Shown: positions 42,386 to 50,266, counted from the stretch's first letter. The stretch: 64,000 nucleotides of DNA from JACDAN01 sp963802375 (GCA_963802375.1 CAWDIJ010000013.1:173519-237518); one strand, 5' to 3'. The notes: generated by a model from the sequence alone, not told the origin. Numbers and translations are program-made.

Positions 42386-43299
42386 GAGGTGACCTCCACT
42401 CGGTCGGCGCGTGCGCCGTTCGAGGCGCCCGCGGTCAGGTCGAAGAACAGCTGCTCCAGGCCGGAGCCGTCCGCCGGAGCCAGACGGCTGAGGGCGACCC
42501 CGCCTGCGAGCGCTGCCCGGCCGACGACGTCGGGCTGGGCCTCGACGACGAACCCGCCGTCGATTGCGGGGCGGGCCTGCAGGCCGGCGGTCTCGAGCGC
42601 CGAGCGAAGCCGCACGTCGTCTTCTCCACGCACGACTGTGCCGGAGCCGGCGAGCAGTTCGGCGAGGCTCCCCTGCGCCACGATGCGGCCGAGATCGATG
42701 ATCACGACCCGGTCGGCGAGCGCCTGCACCTCGTGCAGCAGGTGCGACGACAGCAGGACGGTGCCGCCACGGTCGGCGAAGTCACGCAGCAGCTCGCGCA
42801 TCCAGCGGATCCCGGGAGGATCGAGCCCGTTCGCGGGCTCGTCGAGGATCAGTACCTCCGGATCCCCGAGCAGTGCATGGGCGACGCCGAGTCGCTGACG
42901 CATGCCCAGGGAGTAGTGGCGCACTCGCTTCTTGGCCGCCGCCCGGTCGAGGCCGACCAGGTCGAGCAGCTCGCTGGAGCGCCGCTGGTCGACTCCCATC
43001 AGCTGGGCCGAGATCGCGAGCGCCTCGCGACCCCGCCGGCCGCCGTGCTGCGCGGCCGCATCGAGCAGGACGCCTACGCGGCGCCCTGGATTGGGCAGGT
43101 CGCGGTAGCGCCCGCCCAGCACGATCGCCTCGCCGCCGTCCGGCTTCGAGAGCCCGGTCAGCAGTCGTAGCGTCGTGGTCTTGCCGGCACCGTTGGCGCC
43201 GAGGAACCCGGTGACGGTTCCGGGCTCGACGCGGAACGAGACGTCGTCGACGACCGTTTTCGCGCCGTAGCGCTTGGTGAGGTTCTCTGTTTTGATCAT
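42382..43299 (-). CDS. BcrA-type ABC ATPase (ABC-4)
   Basis: The 305-residue ATPase has Walker A GANGAGKTTT, the BcrA-type signature HYSLGMRQRLG (SLG in place of SGG), Walker B VLILDEPANGLD and the switch His in SSHLLHEVQAL. The C-terminal ~90 residues are the usual BcrA regulatory extension. The ATG at 43299 gives MIKTENLTKRYG, the expected start. The gene is divergent from TCS4, which probably controls it. Confidence 0.93.
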   Translation of the reverse strand: MIKTENLTKRYGAKTVVDDVSFRVEPGTVTGFLGANGAGKTTTLRLLTGLSKPDGGEAIVLGGRYRDLPNPGRRVGVLLDAAAQHGGRRGREALAISAQLMGVDQRRSSELLDLVGLDRAAAKKRVRHYSLGMRQRLGVAHALLGDPEVLILDEPANGLDPPGIRWMRELLRDFADRGGTVLLSSHLLHEVQALADRVVIIDLGRIVAQGSLAELLAGSGTVVRGEDDVRLRSALETAGLQARPAIDGGFVVEAQPDVVGRAALAGGVALSRLAPADGSGLEQLFFDLTAGASNGARADRVEVTS

Positions 43300-43366
43300 G
43301 GGTCGAGTCTGGCCGCGGGGTACTGCTTGTCGGTAGGGCCGCGGGTCTAGATCGATCGCGCCCTTG

Positions 43367-43384
43367 GTCGATGCTCGGATCGAC
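43367..43384. promoter_or_regulatory. Inverted repeat GTCGAT-N6-ATCGAC between ABC-4 and TCS4
   Basis: A perfect 6-6-6 inverted repeat lies mid-way in the 132-bp divergent gap. Another, CGAGGC-tgc-GCCTCG, overlaps the TCS4 promoter. Either suits a dimeric NarL-type regulator acting on both operons. Confidence 0.45.
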
Positions 43385-43431
43385 TTTGGTCGGGGGTCGA
43401 GGCTGCGCCTCGGGCGTACGCTTTGGAGGCG

Positions 43432-44641
43432 ATGACGGAGCCCTCGAAGGTGGTGGGATGGCAGCGTCCGCTGCTTCCCGGAGAGCTGCTCGAGGCGCCG
43501 GGGGGCAAGCGCTCGGCCCGCGATTGGGTCGTCGACGTCGTGCTCTTCGTGGCCGCGATGGTCATCGGCGTGCTCAGCCTCAACGAGGCCACTCCGGACC
43601 ACAGCGACGTCGGAGTCGTCGCCGACTTCCTCGTAGGGACGGCGGTCTGCGCATTGCTTTGGGTGCGCCGTCGCTATCCCGTCGGGGTCGCCGTGATCGC
43701 CGCAGTGGCCGCGGCGTTCTCCGCAATGGCCGGAGGCGCAGTCGTCTTCGCGATCTTTAACGCGGCGGTCCGTGTGTCGAGGCGCGCCCTAGTCGGAATC
43801 GTCGGTCTCTCGCTCGTCTCGCTGGCGATCTTCCCGCTGATCTATCCGAGCGTCGGGAGCTGGCTGACACAGATGCTCATCGGCTGCCTGTTGATTGCGG
43901 TGGCGCTCGGTTGGGGCCTTTTCACCCGCGCCCGTCGCGAGGTGATCCGCTCGCTCCGTGAGCGGGCGGAGCGGCTCGAGTCGGAGCAGCGGCTCCGCGT
44001 CGAGCCAGGCCCGCGAGGCGGAGCGGCGGCGCATCGCGCGGGAGATGCACGACGTCCTCGCCCACCGGCTCTCGCTGCTCAGCGTGCACGCGGGCGCGCT
44101 GGAGTTCCGGCCCGACGCGTCTCCGGAAGAGGTCGCCGAGGCCGCCGGGGTGATCCGTGAGACGGCTCAGACGGCGCTCGAGGAGCTTCGCGACGTCATC
44201 GGCGTCCTTCGCGACGAGTCCGAGGAAGGAGCGGTGCAGCCCCCGCAGCCGACGCTCGCACAGCTCCCGGCGCTGATCGAGGAGTCGCGCGAGGCCGGAA
44301 TGCACGTCCGACTGAACATGGACGAACGGAGCAACCAGGTACCGGAGGCCCTCGGCCGAACCGCGTACCGCGTCGTCCAGGAGGGGCTGACAAACGCGCG
44401 CAAGCATGCGCCCGGAGTCGCAGTCGAAGTCTCGGTCTCCACTGACGACGCGCCCGCGCTGGTCGTGGCAGTGGTCAGCAGGAGCCCGATCGGCGTCCCG
44501 GCGGGCAGCCCGGCCGATGCGTCGGGCGCCGGGCTGGTCGGCCTGGCCGAGCGGGTCTCGCTCGCCGGCGGTGAGCTCGAGCACGGACCGGACGAGACCG
44601 GAGACTTCGTCCTGCGCGCGACCCTTCCCTGGACACCGTGA
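43432..44641 (+). pseudogene. TCS4 sensor histidine kinase, HisKA_3 type, with a one-base frameshift
   Basis: The N-terminal ~170 residues hold five or six membrane helices and a coiled coil (LRERAERLESEQRLRVE). The catalytic part, in another frame, reads QAREAERRRIAREMHDVLAH (HisKA_3), VVQEGLTNARKHAP and GAGLVGLAERVS. The frames join if one C is removed from GAGCCAGG (44002-44009). The ATG at 43432 has GGAGG upstream and TACGCT nine bases before it. If the indel is real, a separate soluble kinase might start at GTG 43958. It overlaps the TCS4 regulator by four bases. Confidence 0.8.
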
Positions 44642-45297
44642 GCGAGGTCATCCGCGTCCTGCTGGTCGACGACGACCCGCTCGTGCGCTCGGGCCTCAAG
44701 CTGATGCTCTCAGGCGCGGAGCAGATCGAGGTGGTCGGCGAGGTGGACGACGGCCGAGGCGTCCTCTCCGCCGTCGACAAGTACCACCCCGACGTCGTGC
44801 TCATGGACATCCGGATGCCGGAGCTCGACGGGATCGCCGCGACCGATCTCCTGCGGCGGCAGCCGCAGCCGCCGCAGGTGCTCGTTCTGACCACGTTCGA
44901 CGCGGACGAGCTCGTCGTGCGCGCGCTTCGCGCCGGCGCCGCCGGCTTTCTGCTCAAGGACACTCCGCCTGCCGAGATCGTGCGTTCGATCGAGCTCGTC
45001 CACGCGGGTGACGGAACGCTTTCACCTCAGGTCGCCCGCCGGCTGATCGCGCTCGTCGCCGGCGACCCCGACTCCGGCGCTCGCCATGAGAGCGCGCTGA
45101 AGCGGTTCGACGCTCTCAGTGCACGCGAACGCGAGGTGGCGCTCGCCGTCGGGCGCGGCCTCGCGAATGCCGAGATCGCGACCGAGCTCTACATGAGCGT
45201 CGCGACCGTGAAAGCGCACGTCTCACGGCTCCTGACCAAGCTCGGCGTGGAGAACCGCGTCCAGATCGCGCTCCTCGTCCAAGAGGCGCAGCGCTAG
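44638..45297 (+). CDS. TCS4 response regulator, NarL/FixJ family
   Basis: The 219-residue protein has a receiver domain with DDD (11-13), phospho-acceptor Asp57 in VVLMDIRMPELDG, Thr in VLTTF and Lys in LLKDTP. A LuxR-type DNA-binding domain follows (LSAREREVALAVGRGLAN, VATVKAHVSRLLTKL). The GTG start overlaps the kinase stop (GTGA). It is intact although its kinase is frameshifted. The likely target is the divergent ABC-4 operon. Confidence 0.94.
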   Translation: MSEVIRVLLVDDDPLVRSGLKLMLSGAEQIEVVGEVDDGRGVLSAVDKYHPDVVLMDIRMPELDGIAATDLLRRQPQPPQVLVLTTFDADELVVRALRAGAAGFLLKDTPPAEIVRSIELVHAGDGTLSPQVARRLIALVAGDPDSGARHESALKRFDALSAREREVALAVGRGLANAEIATELYMSVATVKAHVSRLLTKLGVENRVQIALLVQEAQR

Positions 45298-45602
45298 GGC
45301 TTGGACGCGCCTTCCGCGATGCCGCCAATGATCTTCTCCGGGCTCCGTGCTCCCGTGGGCCGCTTATGGGCCACGCCGAGGAAACATACGCCTTCGCCGG
45401 TTCGGCGAACTCGCGACCGATGATGTCGCTCAGCGCGCGAGCGCCAGGTGACGGTGAACAGCGAGCGGCACCATCGCAGCTCGAGCGTGCTCTGCTGACT
45501 CTGCGCGTTGGCTCGATCGCCTGCTCTGGGTTCAAATCTTGACTTCGGCAGCAGTCTCCGGGAGTGTCCCTCTCTAGTCATGAAGCCGAACGGGGAGGAG
45601 GA
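45298..45602. other. Intergenic stretch without a recognised gene
   Basis: These 305 bases hold no frame with convincing coding character on either strand and no recognised gene tail. The last 40 bases contain the ribosome site (GGGGAGGAGGA) of the following secreted protein and a likely promoter region with a locally lower GC content (TTCAAATCTTGACTTCGG). Confidence 0.5.
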
Positions 45603-46001
45603 ATGATGCGACTTAGGAGGGCCGGGGTTGCGTTCGCCTGCGCGTTGGCATTCGCCGCGACGGTGGTGGGTGTTGCCACCGCCGACCCGATCAACGGCAG
45701 CGACCCGCTGACGTACTCGTTCACTAATTGCACGGACGGATCGAGCTTCGAGGCGATCAAACAGCGCAGCGAGGGTGCGGCGCTCTTCCTGGCGGACGGC
45801 AGCGGAATCTTCGTCGCCATGGCGGCCGTCAGTGACCGTGACCAGATCGCGCCCGATGGCACCTTCATCGAGGAAGGCACCGTGTTCTTCGCGACGCCAG
45901 GGTTCTCGGGACGGAACAAGCTTCCGACGATCACCTGCACCAACTTCTCGCCGCTCTCGCAGACCTGGGCGCGGGTCACCGGATACATCGCACGGTCGTA
46001 G
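45603..46001 (+). CDS. Small secreted protein of unknown function
   Basis: The 132-residue protein has a signal peptide (about 1-27, ending ATADP) and a mature domain of ~105 residues with a Cys pair (TNCTDG and ITCTNF) and beta-strand character (GAALFLADGSGIFVAMAAV). A strong ribosome site (GGAGGAGGA) precedes two consecutive ATGs. I do not recognise the family. A second small secreted gene with similar layout follows 230 bases downstream, which suggests related roles. Confidence 0.7.
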   Translation: MMRLRRAGVAFACALAFAATVVGVATADPINGSDPLTYSFTNCTDGSSFEAIKQRSEGAALFLADGSGIFVAMAAVSDRDQIAPDGTFIEEGTVFFATPGFSGRNKLPTITCTNFSPLSQTWARVTGYIARS

Positions 46002-46164
46002 TAGGTCGTCTGCTCCGCTGCGTGAGGCGGTTTCGCCGCGTTTGGGGCATGAATTTGGCACGGGGTTTCACCGCCTCGGGCGGTCCGCGCCGGGCTGACC
46101 ACGCGCCGACCTCGACGAGTTTCTCCGCCCCGCACCGAGGAGGTCGCTTTACGCGTCGCGAGGC

Positions 46165-46184
46165 CGCGGCTCTTGTGAGCCGCG
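46165..46184 (+). terminator. Hairpin CGCGGCTC-ttgt-GAGCCGCG
   Basis: A perfect 8-bp stem with a four-base loop lies in the 233-bp gap between the two small secreted-protein genes. It could terminate the first transcript or act in the leader of the second. Confidence 0.5.
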
Positions 46185-46234
46185 CGGCATCGTGCTAGTT
46201 CTTAGGCACTCCGGGGGGAGAAAAGAGGAAGGGC

Positions 46235-46723
46235 ATGAAGGGACTCCTGGCGTCAGCCGCGGCGGTCTGCGGCGTTGCGCTGCTGCTCGCCGCTACGGCC
46301 TCCGCGAAGCCGCCGGAACGGTTCACGGACTCGTTCACGTACTCAGGCTCTGCCTCATGCGGCGGGTTCAACGACGTATGGGAAGGGTCGATCGAGGTCC
46401 GCGGGATGACGACGTTCGACAAGGCGGGGAACCCGGTCGCGAACATCGATCACTTCAAGCGGGTGGAGACGAACTGGCGCTCCGACGACCCGTCCGTCTC
46501 GATGACGGGGACGGGGAGCTGGACGACCAAGTACGACTACGCGACAGACACCGAGGCGAACTTGGGCCAGGTCTTCAAGCAGACCTACCCCGGTCTCGGA
46601 GTGCTGTTCCACGACGTCGGCAAGATCGTCTTCTCGCCGAGCGGCGTGGTCGTCCACGGCCCGCACGACATCTTCGAGCAGGGCGACGCCGTGTTCTGCG
46701 ACGCGCTCGAGGCGATCGGCTGA
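46235..46723 (+). CDS. Small secreted protein of unknown function
   Basis: The 162-residue protein has a signal peptide (about 1-24, ending ATASAKPP) and a beta-rich mature domain (RFTDSFTYSGSASCGGFNDV, TGTGSWTTKYDYAT, IVFSPSGVVVHGPHDIFE) with two Cys (near 42 and 155). Similar proteins are frequent in Thermoleophilia and may form a lipocalin- or jelly-roll-like barrel; that is inference. The ribosome site is AAGAGGAAGGG. The following 270 bases hold no recognised gene. Confidence 0.7.
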   Translation: MKGLLASAAAVCGVALLLAATASAKPPERFTDSFTYSGSASCGGFNDVWEGSIEVRGMTTFDKAGNPVANIDHFKRVETNWRSDDPSVSMTGTGSWTTKYDYATDTEANLGQVFKQTYPGLGVLFHDVGKIVFSPSGVVVHGPHDIFEQGDAVFCDALEAIG

Positions 46724-46993
46724 CGGACCCGTTCGGGCCTGCGGGGGCAGCAGAAGCAGCGCGCTGCCCCCGCATAGACGGACGTCCCGGATGCCTTCGC
46801 GCGCTATCTGGCCGCCGAACCGTCACTAGCGGCACAACCCAGCAACGATTGGTTTGAGCGCATCTGGCCGTTCGTCGTTGCCGGGATCATCTTCGGGTAC
46901 CTCGGTTCGGACATCGCCTGCCGCCATCGCCGGTGTTCGGGCCCTCAAGGGTCGTATGCTCGCGGGCGAAGTCGTAGTCCTAGCGGAGGCATC

Positions 46994-47662
46994 ATGAGGT
47001 TTCTTCTCACATCGGCTGGCATCAAGAACACGACCATCCACGACGCACTGGTCGACCTCCTGGGCAAACCGATTGCCGAGTCCAGCGCCCTCTGCATTCC
47101 CACTGCGATCTATGCCAATCCCGGCGGTGCTGGCTTGGCATGGCGGTTCATCAGCGGACGAGAAGACCGCACCCCAATGTGCGAATTGGGTTGGAAGTCC
47201 ATGGGAGTGCTGGAGCTCACCGCGCTACCCAGCATCGATGAAGCGCATTGGGTCCCCATGGTTAGGGAGACTGACGCCCTACTGGTGGGAGGCGGCGATC
47301 CTCTGTATCTGTGCTACTGGATGCGCCAGTCCGGACTGGCGGACCTCTTGCCGTCGTTGCGCGAGGCCGTCTACGTGGGACTGAGCGCCGGGAGCATGGT
47401 GATGGCCCCCAACATCGGGGAGGACTTCGTCGGCTGGAAGCCGCCCACCGGTGGCGACAGCACGCTCGGACTGGTCGAGTTTGCGATGTTTCCGCACCTG
47501 GATCACGAGGACCTGCCGGAGAACACCATGGCCGGCGCAGAAAAGTGGGCCGCCGGGCTGCCGGTGCCGGGGTACGCGATTGACGATCAGACCGCCATAC
47601 AAGTGACCGACGGCACCGTCGAAGTCGTCTCCGAGGGGCACTGGAAGCTGTTTGCCCCCTGA
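46994..47662 (+). CDS. Peptidase family S51 (peptidase E-like)
   Basis: The 222-residue cytoplasmic protein has the S51 nucleophile elbow GLSAGSM (Ser131), the LLVGGGDPLYL loop (~97-106) and a His in MFPHLDHEDLPE. Peptidase E hydrolyses Asp-X dipeptides; related members act on cyanophycin. Codon use is visibly less GC-biased than in neighbouring genes, with many A/T third positions in the first half, suggesting recent acquisition. A ribosome site (GGAGG) precedes the ATG. It borders a mobile-element scar. Confidence 0.87.
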   Translation: MRFLLTSAGIKNTTIHDALVDLLGKPIAESSALCIPTAIYANPGGAGLAWRFISGREDRTPMCELGWKSMGVLELTALPSIDEAHWVPMVRETDALLVGGGDPLYLCYWMRQSGLADLLPSLREAVYVGLSAGSMVMAPNIGEDFVGWKPPTGGDSTLGLVEFAMFPHLDHEDLPENTMAGAEKWAAGLPVPGYAIDDQTAIQVTDGTVEVVSEGHWKLFAP

Positions 47663-47695
47663 TACCAAGCGTTACGCCGGCATCAGGATCAGGTC

Positions 47696-47897
47696 GACCT
47701 CTGGCTTAGCGCAAGGGCGGTCGCTCTGATGTGACAGTTGGGCGGCGGGGGTAGCCGCGCGTCCTCGCCGGTCTCCGTTGGTCGCTTGTTGCGCGGCTTT
47801 CCCGGTCCTGGCCTCGCCGGCGTTCGCCACCGGTTGCCGCCGTTGCGTTCACGAAGTTCCAGAACGGCTGCGCGCCAGGCCCGCGGTTTGCGGCCCG
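47696..47897 (+). repeat. Repeat R1 (family of three)
   Basis: About 200 bases are shared, with scattered mismatches and small indels, with R3 (52911-53112). The inner ~130 bases are shared also with R2 (50429-50582). Common landmarks are GCGCGTCCTCGCCGGTCTC, TTGCGCGGCTTTCCC, GGTCCTGGCC and CCGGTTGCCGCCG. The 3' end abuts a truncated VOC gene. No open frame is conserved among the copies, so it looks non-coding. Confidence 0.8.
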
Positions 47898-47959
47898 AGC
47901 TCAACGAAGAACGCTGTCGCGGCGGCGAGGTCGTCGACCACGATGCCGACGCGCTCCAT
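47897..47959 (-). pseudogene. N-terminal fragment of a VOC (glyoxalase-fold) protein
   Basis: On the minus strand an ATG gives MERVGIVVDDLAAATAFFVE then LG, the canonical start of a VOC/glyoxalase-family protein, and then runs into repeat R1 and loses similarity. It starts 12 bases after the ECF42 stop, so it was probably part of that operon, as VOC genes often are. The rest of the gene is missing. Confidence 0.55.
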
Positions 47960-47970
47960 GCGTTGGATCG

Positions 47971-49185
47971 TCAGACGCTGGACGGTAGCTCGGCGGCCCG
48001 CGCGCGGGCGGCCTGGCGGACCAGGTGGTCGCGCTCGGCGACGTTCGTGGCGCGGCGGGCGGCCTCGGCGTACGCCGAGGCGGCGGCAGGGAGGTTGCCG
48101 CCCAGCTCGTGCAGGTGGCCGCGGACGGCGTGCCAGCGGTGCCGCTCGCCGATCACGTCGCGCAGCCGGTCGGTCTCGCGCAGCCCGGCGGCGGCGCCGA
48201 GGACGTGGCCGACCGCGACCGCGCGGCCGAGCACGGCGGCCGGGTCCTGGCGCACCGGGTCGTCGCTGAGCGCGACGAGGTCGTCGTACCAGGCGAGGAT
48301 CTGCGGCCAGTCGGTCTCGTCGGCGCTTGCTGCGTCGTCGTGCAGGGCGGCGATGGCGGCCTCGACCTGGTAGCGGCCGGGGCGCCGTTCCTCCGTCTGC
48401 ATGGCCAGCGCCGACTGCAGGACGCGCACGCCCTCGGCGATCTCGCGCGGGTCCCACAGGCCGCGGTCCTGGCGGTCGAGCGTGACGATGCGACCTGCTG
48501 AGTCGAATCGCGCCGCGAGCCGGGCGTGGTTGAGGAGCATCAGCGCGAGCAGCCCGCGCGCCTCCGGCTCCTCGGTGGCGAGGGTGAGTTGGCGGGCGAG
48601 CCGGATCGCCTCGCCGGCCAGGTCTACCCGGCCCGCGTGGCCTGCCGTGTAGACGAGGTAGAGCACGCGCAGCACGACGGCGAGGTCGCCGGGCTGGTCC
48701 AGGCGGCGTCCCCGCACGGTCCGCTTGGCCCGGCTGATCCGCTGCGCCATCGTCGCCTCCGGAACGTAGAAGGCGTCGGCAATCTCGCCGGTGGTGAGGC
48801 CGCCGACGGCGCGCAGGGTCAGCGCCACCTGGGAGGCTGGCGCGAGCTCCGGGTGGCAGCAGCAGAAGAGCAGGAAGAGGGTGTCGTCGCCCGCCTCGGT
48901 GGCGGCAGGCCGCGGCTCGGCGTACGTCGCCTCCTCGCGGCGGTGACGGGCGACCTCGCTGCGGCGGGCGTCGACGAGCCGCCGGGTCGCCACCGTGGTC
49001 AGCCACGCGCGCGCGTCGTGCGGCGGATGCTCGGGCCATACGCGCAGCGCCTCCAGCAGCGCCTCCTGTAGCGCGTCCTCGGCGGCGTCGAAGTCCTCGC
49101 CCTGCCGGACCAGGCCTGCGAGCACCCGCGGGACGAGGACGCGCAGCACGCCCTCGTCCCGCCGTCGCGTCGGCTTGTCGATCAC
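47971..49185 (-). CDS. ECF42-type RNA polymerase sigma factor (SigF-like with TPR-like C-terminal domain)
   Basis: The 404-residue protein has sigma region 2 (DFDAAEDALQEALLEAL, ~residues 30-50), ARAWLTTVATRRLVDARR, sigma region 4 (TGEIADAFYVPEATMAQRISRAKR) and a long C-terminal helical domain (~190 residues) with GHVLGAAAGLRETDRLRD and the terminal helix typical of ECF42. It has no anti-sigma; the C-terminal domain is needed for activity in studied members. It starts at GTG, seven bases after the YCII gene, its usual partner. Confidence 0.93.
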   Translation of the reverse strand: MIDKPTRRRDEGVLRVLVPRVLAGLVRQGEDFDAAEDALQEALLEALRVWPEHPPHDARAWLTTVATRRLVDARRSEVARHRREEATYAEPRPAATEAGDDTLFLLFCCCHPELAPASQVALTLRAVGGLTTGEIADAFYVPEATMAQRISRAKRTVRGRRLDQPGDLAVVLRVLYLVYTAGHAGRVDLAGEAIRLARQLTLATEEPEARGLLALMLLNHARLAARFDSAGRIVTLDRQDRGLWDPREIAEGVRVLQSALAMQTEERRPGRYQVEAAIAALHDDAASADETDWPQILAWYDDLVALSDDPVRQDPAAVLGRAVAVGHVLGAAAGLRETDRLRDVIGERHRWHAVRGHLHELGGNLPAAASAYAEAARRATNVAERDHLVRQAARARAAELPSSV

Positions 49186-49191
49186 GCCGCG

Positions 49192-49602
49192 TCAGTCGTC
49201 CGAGGGCGCCCCGGACATGACCTCGCGGACGTCGATCCATTCGTACAGCGGCTCCCCGCCCGGACCGGGCTCGGAGGAGACGTAGGCTGCGAGCTCGAGC
49301 GCGCGCTCGTGCGACTCGACGTCGATCATGAACCAGCCCGCCACGAGATCGCTGGTCTCGGGCAGCGGGCCGTCGGTGGTGACCGGCGCGGCGTCCGGGC
49401 CGCCGTAGCGCACCCAGGTGCGCGCCGGGGTGAGCGCCTGCGCGTCGACGTACTCGCCGTTCTCCTCGAGAAGCTCGCTGACGTGCCTCTGGAAGGCAAT
49501 GTGCGCCTCCACGTCCTCGGGGGCCCACTGGTCCATCGGGGGGAAGGGATGGTGCGGCTCCGGGCCGCCGCGGTAGTGCTTGAGGAGCAGGTACTGGGGC
49601 AT
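49192..49602 (-). CDS. YCII/DGPF-domain protein paired with ECF42
   Basis: The 136-residue protein has the YCII-related pattern: MPQYLLLKHYRGG, ARTWVRYGGPDAAPVTTDGP and DLVAGWFMIDVESHERALELA. It forms a small dimeric alpha/beta barrel. YCII proteins are the conserved targets and partners of ECF42 sigma factors, and this gene sits directly upstream in the same operon. A good ribosome site (AGGAGA) precedes the ATG. A TGTCGA hexamer at 49675-49680 (minus strand) could be the ECF42 -35 box, but a fitting -10 is not clear. Confidence 0.88.
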   Translation of the reverse strand: MPQYLLLKHYRGGPEPHHPFPPMDQWAPEDVEAHIAFQRHVSELLEENGEYVDAQALTPARTWVRYGGPDAAPVTTDGPLPETSDLVAGWFMIDVESHERALELAAYVSSEPGPGGEPLYEWIDVREVMSGAPSDD

Positions 49603-50015
49603 GGTGGTCTCCTGGTGTCGTGGGCCGCGCCTGTCGTGGCCCTTCACCTGGTGAGCGGAGCCGGTCAGAGCTTCTCGACATCGAATCACGCATCCAGCTC
49701 CGAGACCGTCGCATAGGAGGAACCCCTTACGGGCACTGTCCCTGCAATGGGCCAGGTTTAGAGGGGCACGGCAAGAAGGTGTACCGCAAGACCCAGCCCG
49801 ATGAAATGAGCCGGTCGGGGGTGACCACCAGGGCACCCGCGACGCTCACGTCCAAACGCAAGCGAGCGCGTTGGCGCTCAACTTCGGCACGCCCGTGCCG
49901 GACAAGACGCAGTCGTCCGCTCCCGATCTGAACTCGCGCCTGATTTCTGCGGAGCCGCACATGTCCACGCGCACGATCCGCTAGACGCGGCGCGTGTACG
50001 CTCGGAAGATCGCGG
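49603..50015. other. Leader/intergenic region without a recognised gene
   Basis: About 410 bases separate the YCII start from a tiny open frame. The first ~80 bases are the ECF42-operon leader. The rest shows no convincing coding frame on either strand; it is the left part of the mobile-element scar. Confidence 0.4.
49997..50002 (+). promoter_or_regulatory. -10 element TACGCT upstream of a 29-residue frame
   Basis: TACGCT lies 13 bases before the ATG at 50016, with GGAAG between, so a short leader with a weak ribosome site is possible. Confidence 0.3.
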
Positions 50016-50105
50016 ATGGCTAGACCTCACGTCGGCTGCGGCTGCGGATGCTGGACAGTGCCGGCGATCTTCATCGCCGTGGCTTTGCTCTTCTATCTCG
50101 CTTGA
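50016..50105 (+). CDS. Putative 29-residue Cys-rich single-helix membrane peptide
   Basis: The frame encodes MARPHVGCGCGCWTVPAIF then IAVALLFYLA and a stop: a GCGCGCW cysteine cluster followed by one hydrophobic helix. A TACGCT box and GGAAG precede it. So short a frame can be chance, but the sharp division into a Cys cluster and a helix resembles real small membrane proteins. Confidence 0.35.
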   Translation: MARPHVGCGCGCWTVPAIFIAVALLFYLA

Positions 50106-50161
50106 CCCCCATCGTTCTTTGGGGAAGCTCGTCTAGACCCCGCGGCTGCCGGTGCGTTCCA

Positions 50162-50266
50162 CGTACGTTCACGACGGAGGCACTCGCCGCCGGCGCCTCC
50201 ATCTTCGAGCTGGCCCGGGTTATGGGCGCCTCGGTGAAGGAGATTGATCGCACCCACGGGCACTAG
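50162..50266 (+). pseudogene. Tyrosine recombinase (integrase) C-terminal remnant
   Basis: The frame reads TFTTEALAAGASIFELARVM then GASVKEIDRTHGH and a stop. It matches the end of phage-type tyrosine recombinases, where HTFATxALAAG, a helix, and DRTYGH follow each other. The catalytic Tyr position is His here, and the protein stops right after it. The upstream catalytic core (R, K, HxxR) is missing, so it is inactive. Confidence 0.65.

Noticed and set aside
46840..46960. Plus-strand stretch reading WFERIWPFVVAGIIFGYLGSD upstream of the S51 gene (split: WFERIWPF and VVAGIIFGYLGSD).
   Set aside because: It looks like a membrane helix but has no start codon in frame nearby and no stop before the next gene; not enough to call a gene.
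49675..49680. TGTCGA as the ECF42 -35 promoter element.
   Set aside because: The hexamer fits, but no matching -10 is found at a suitable distance, so it is not listed as a promoter.
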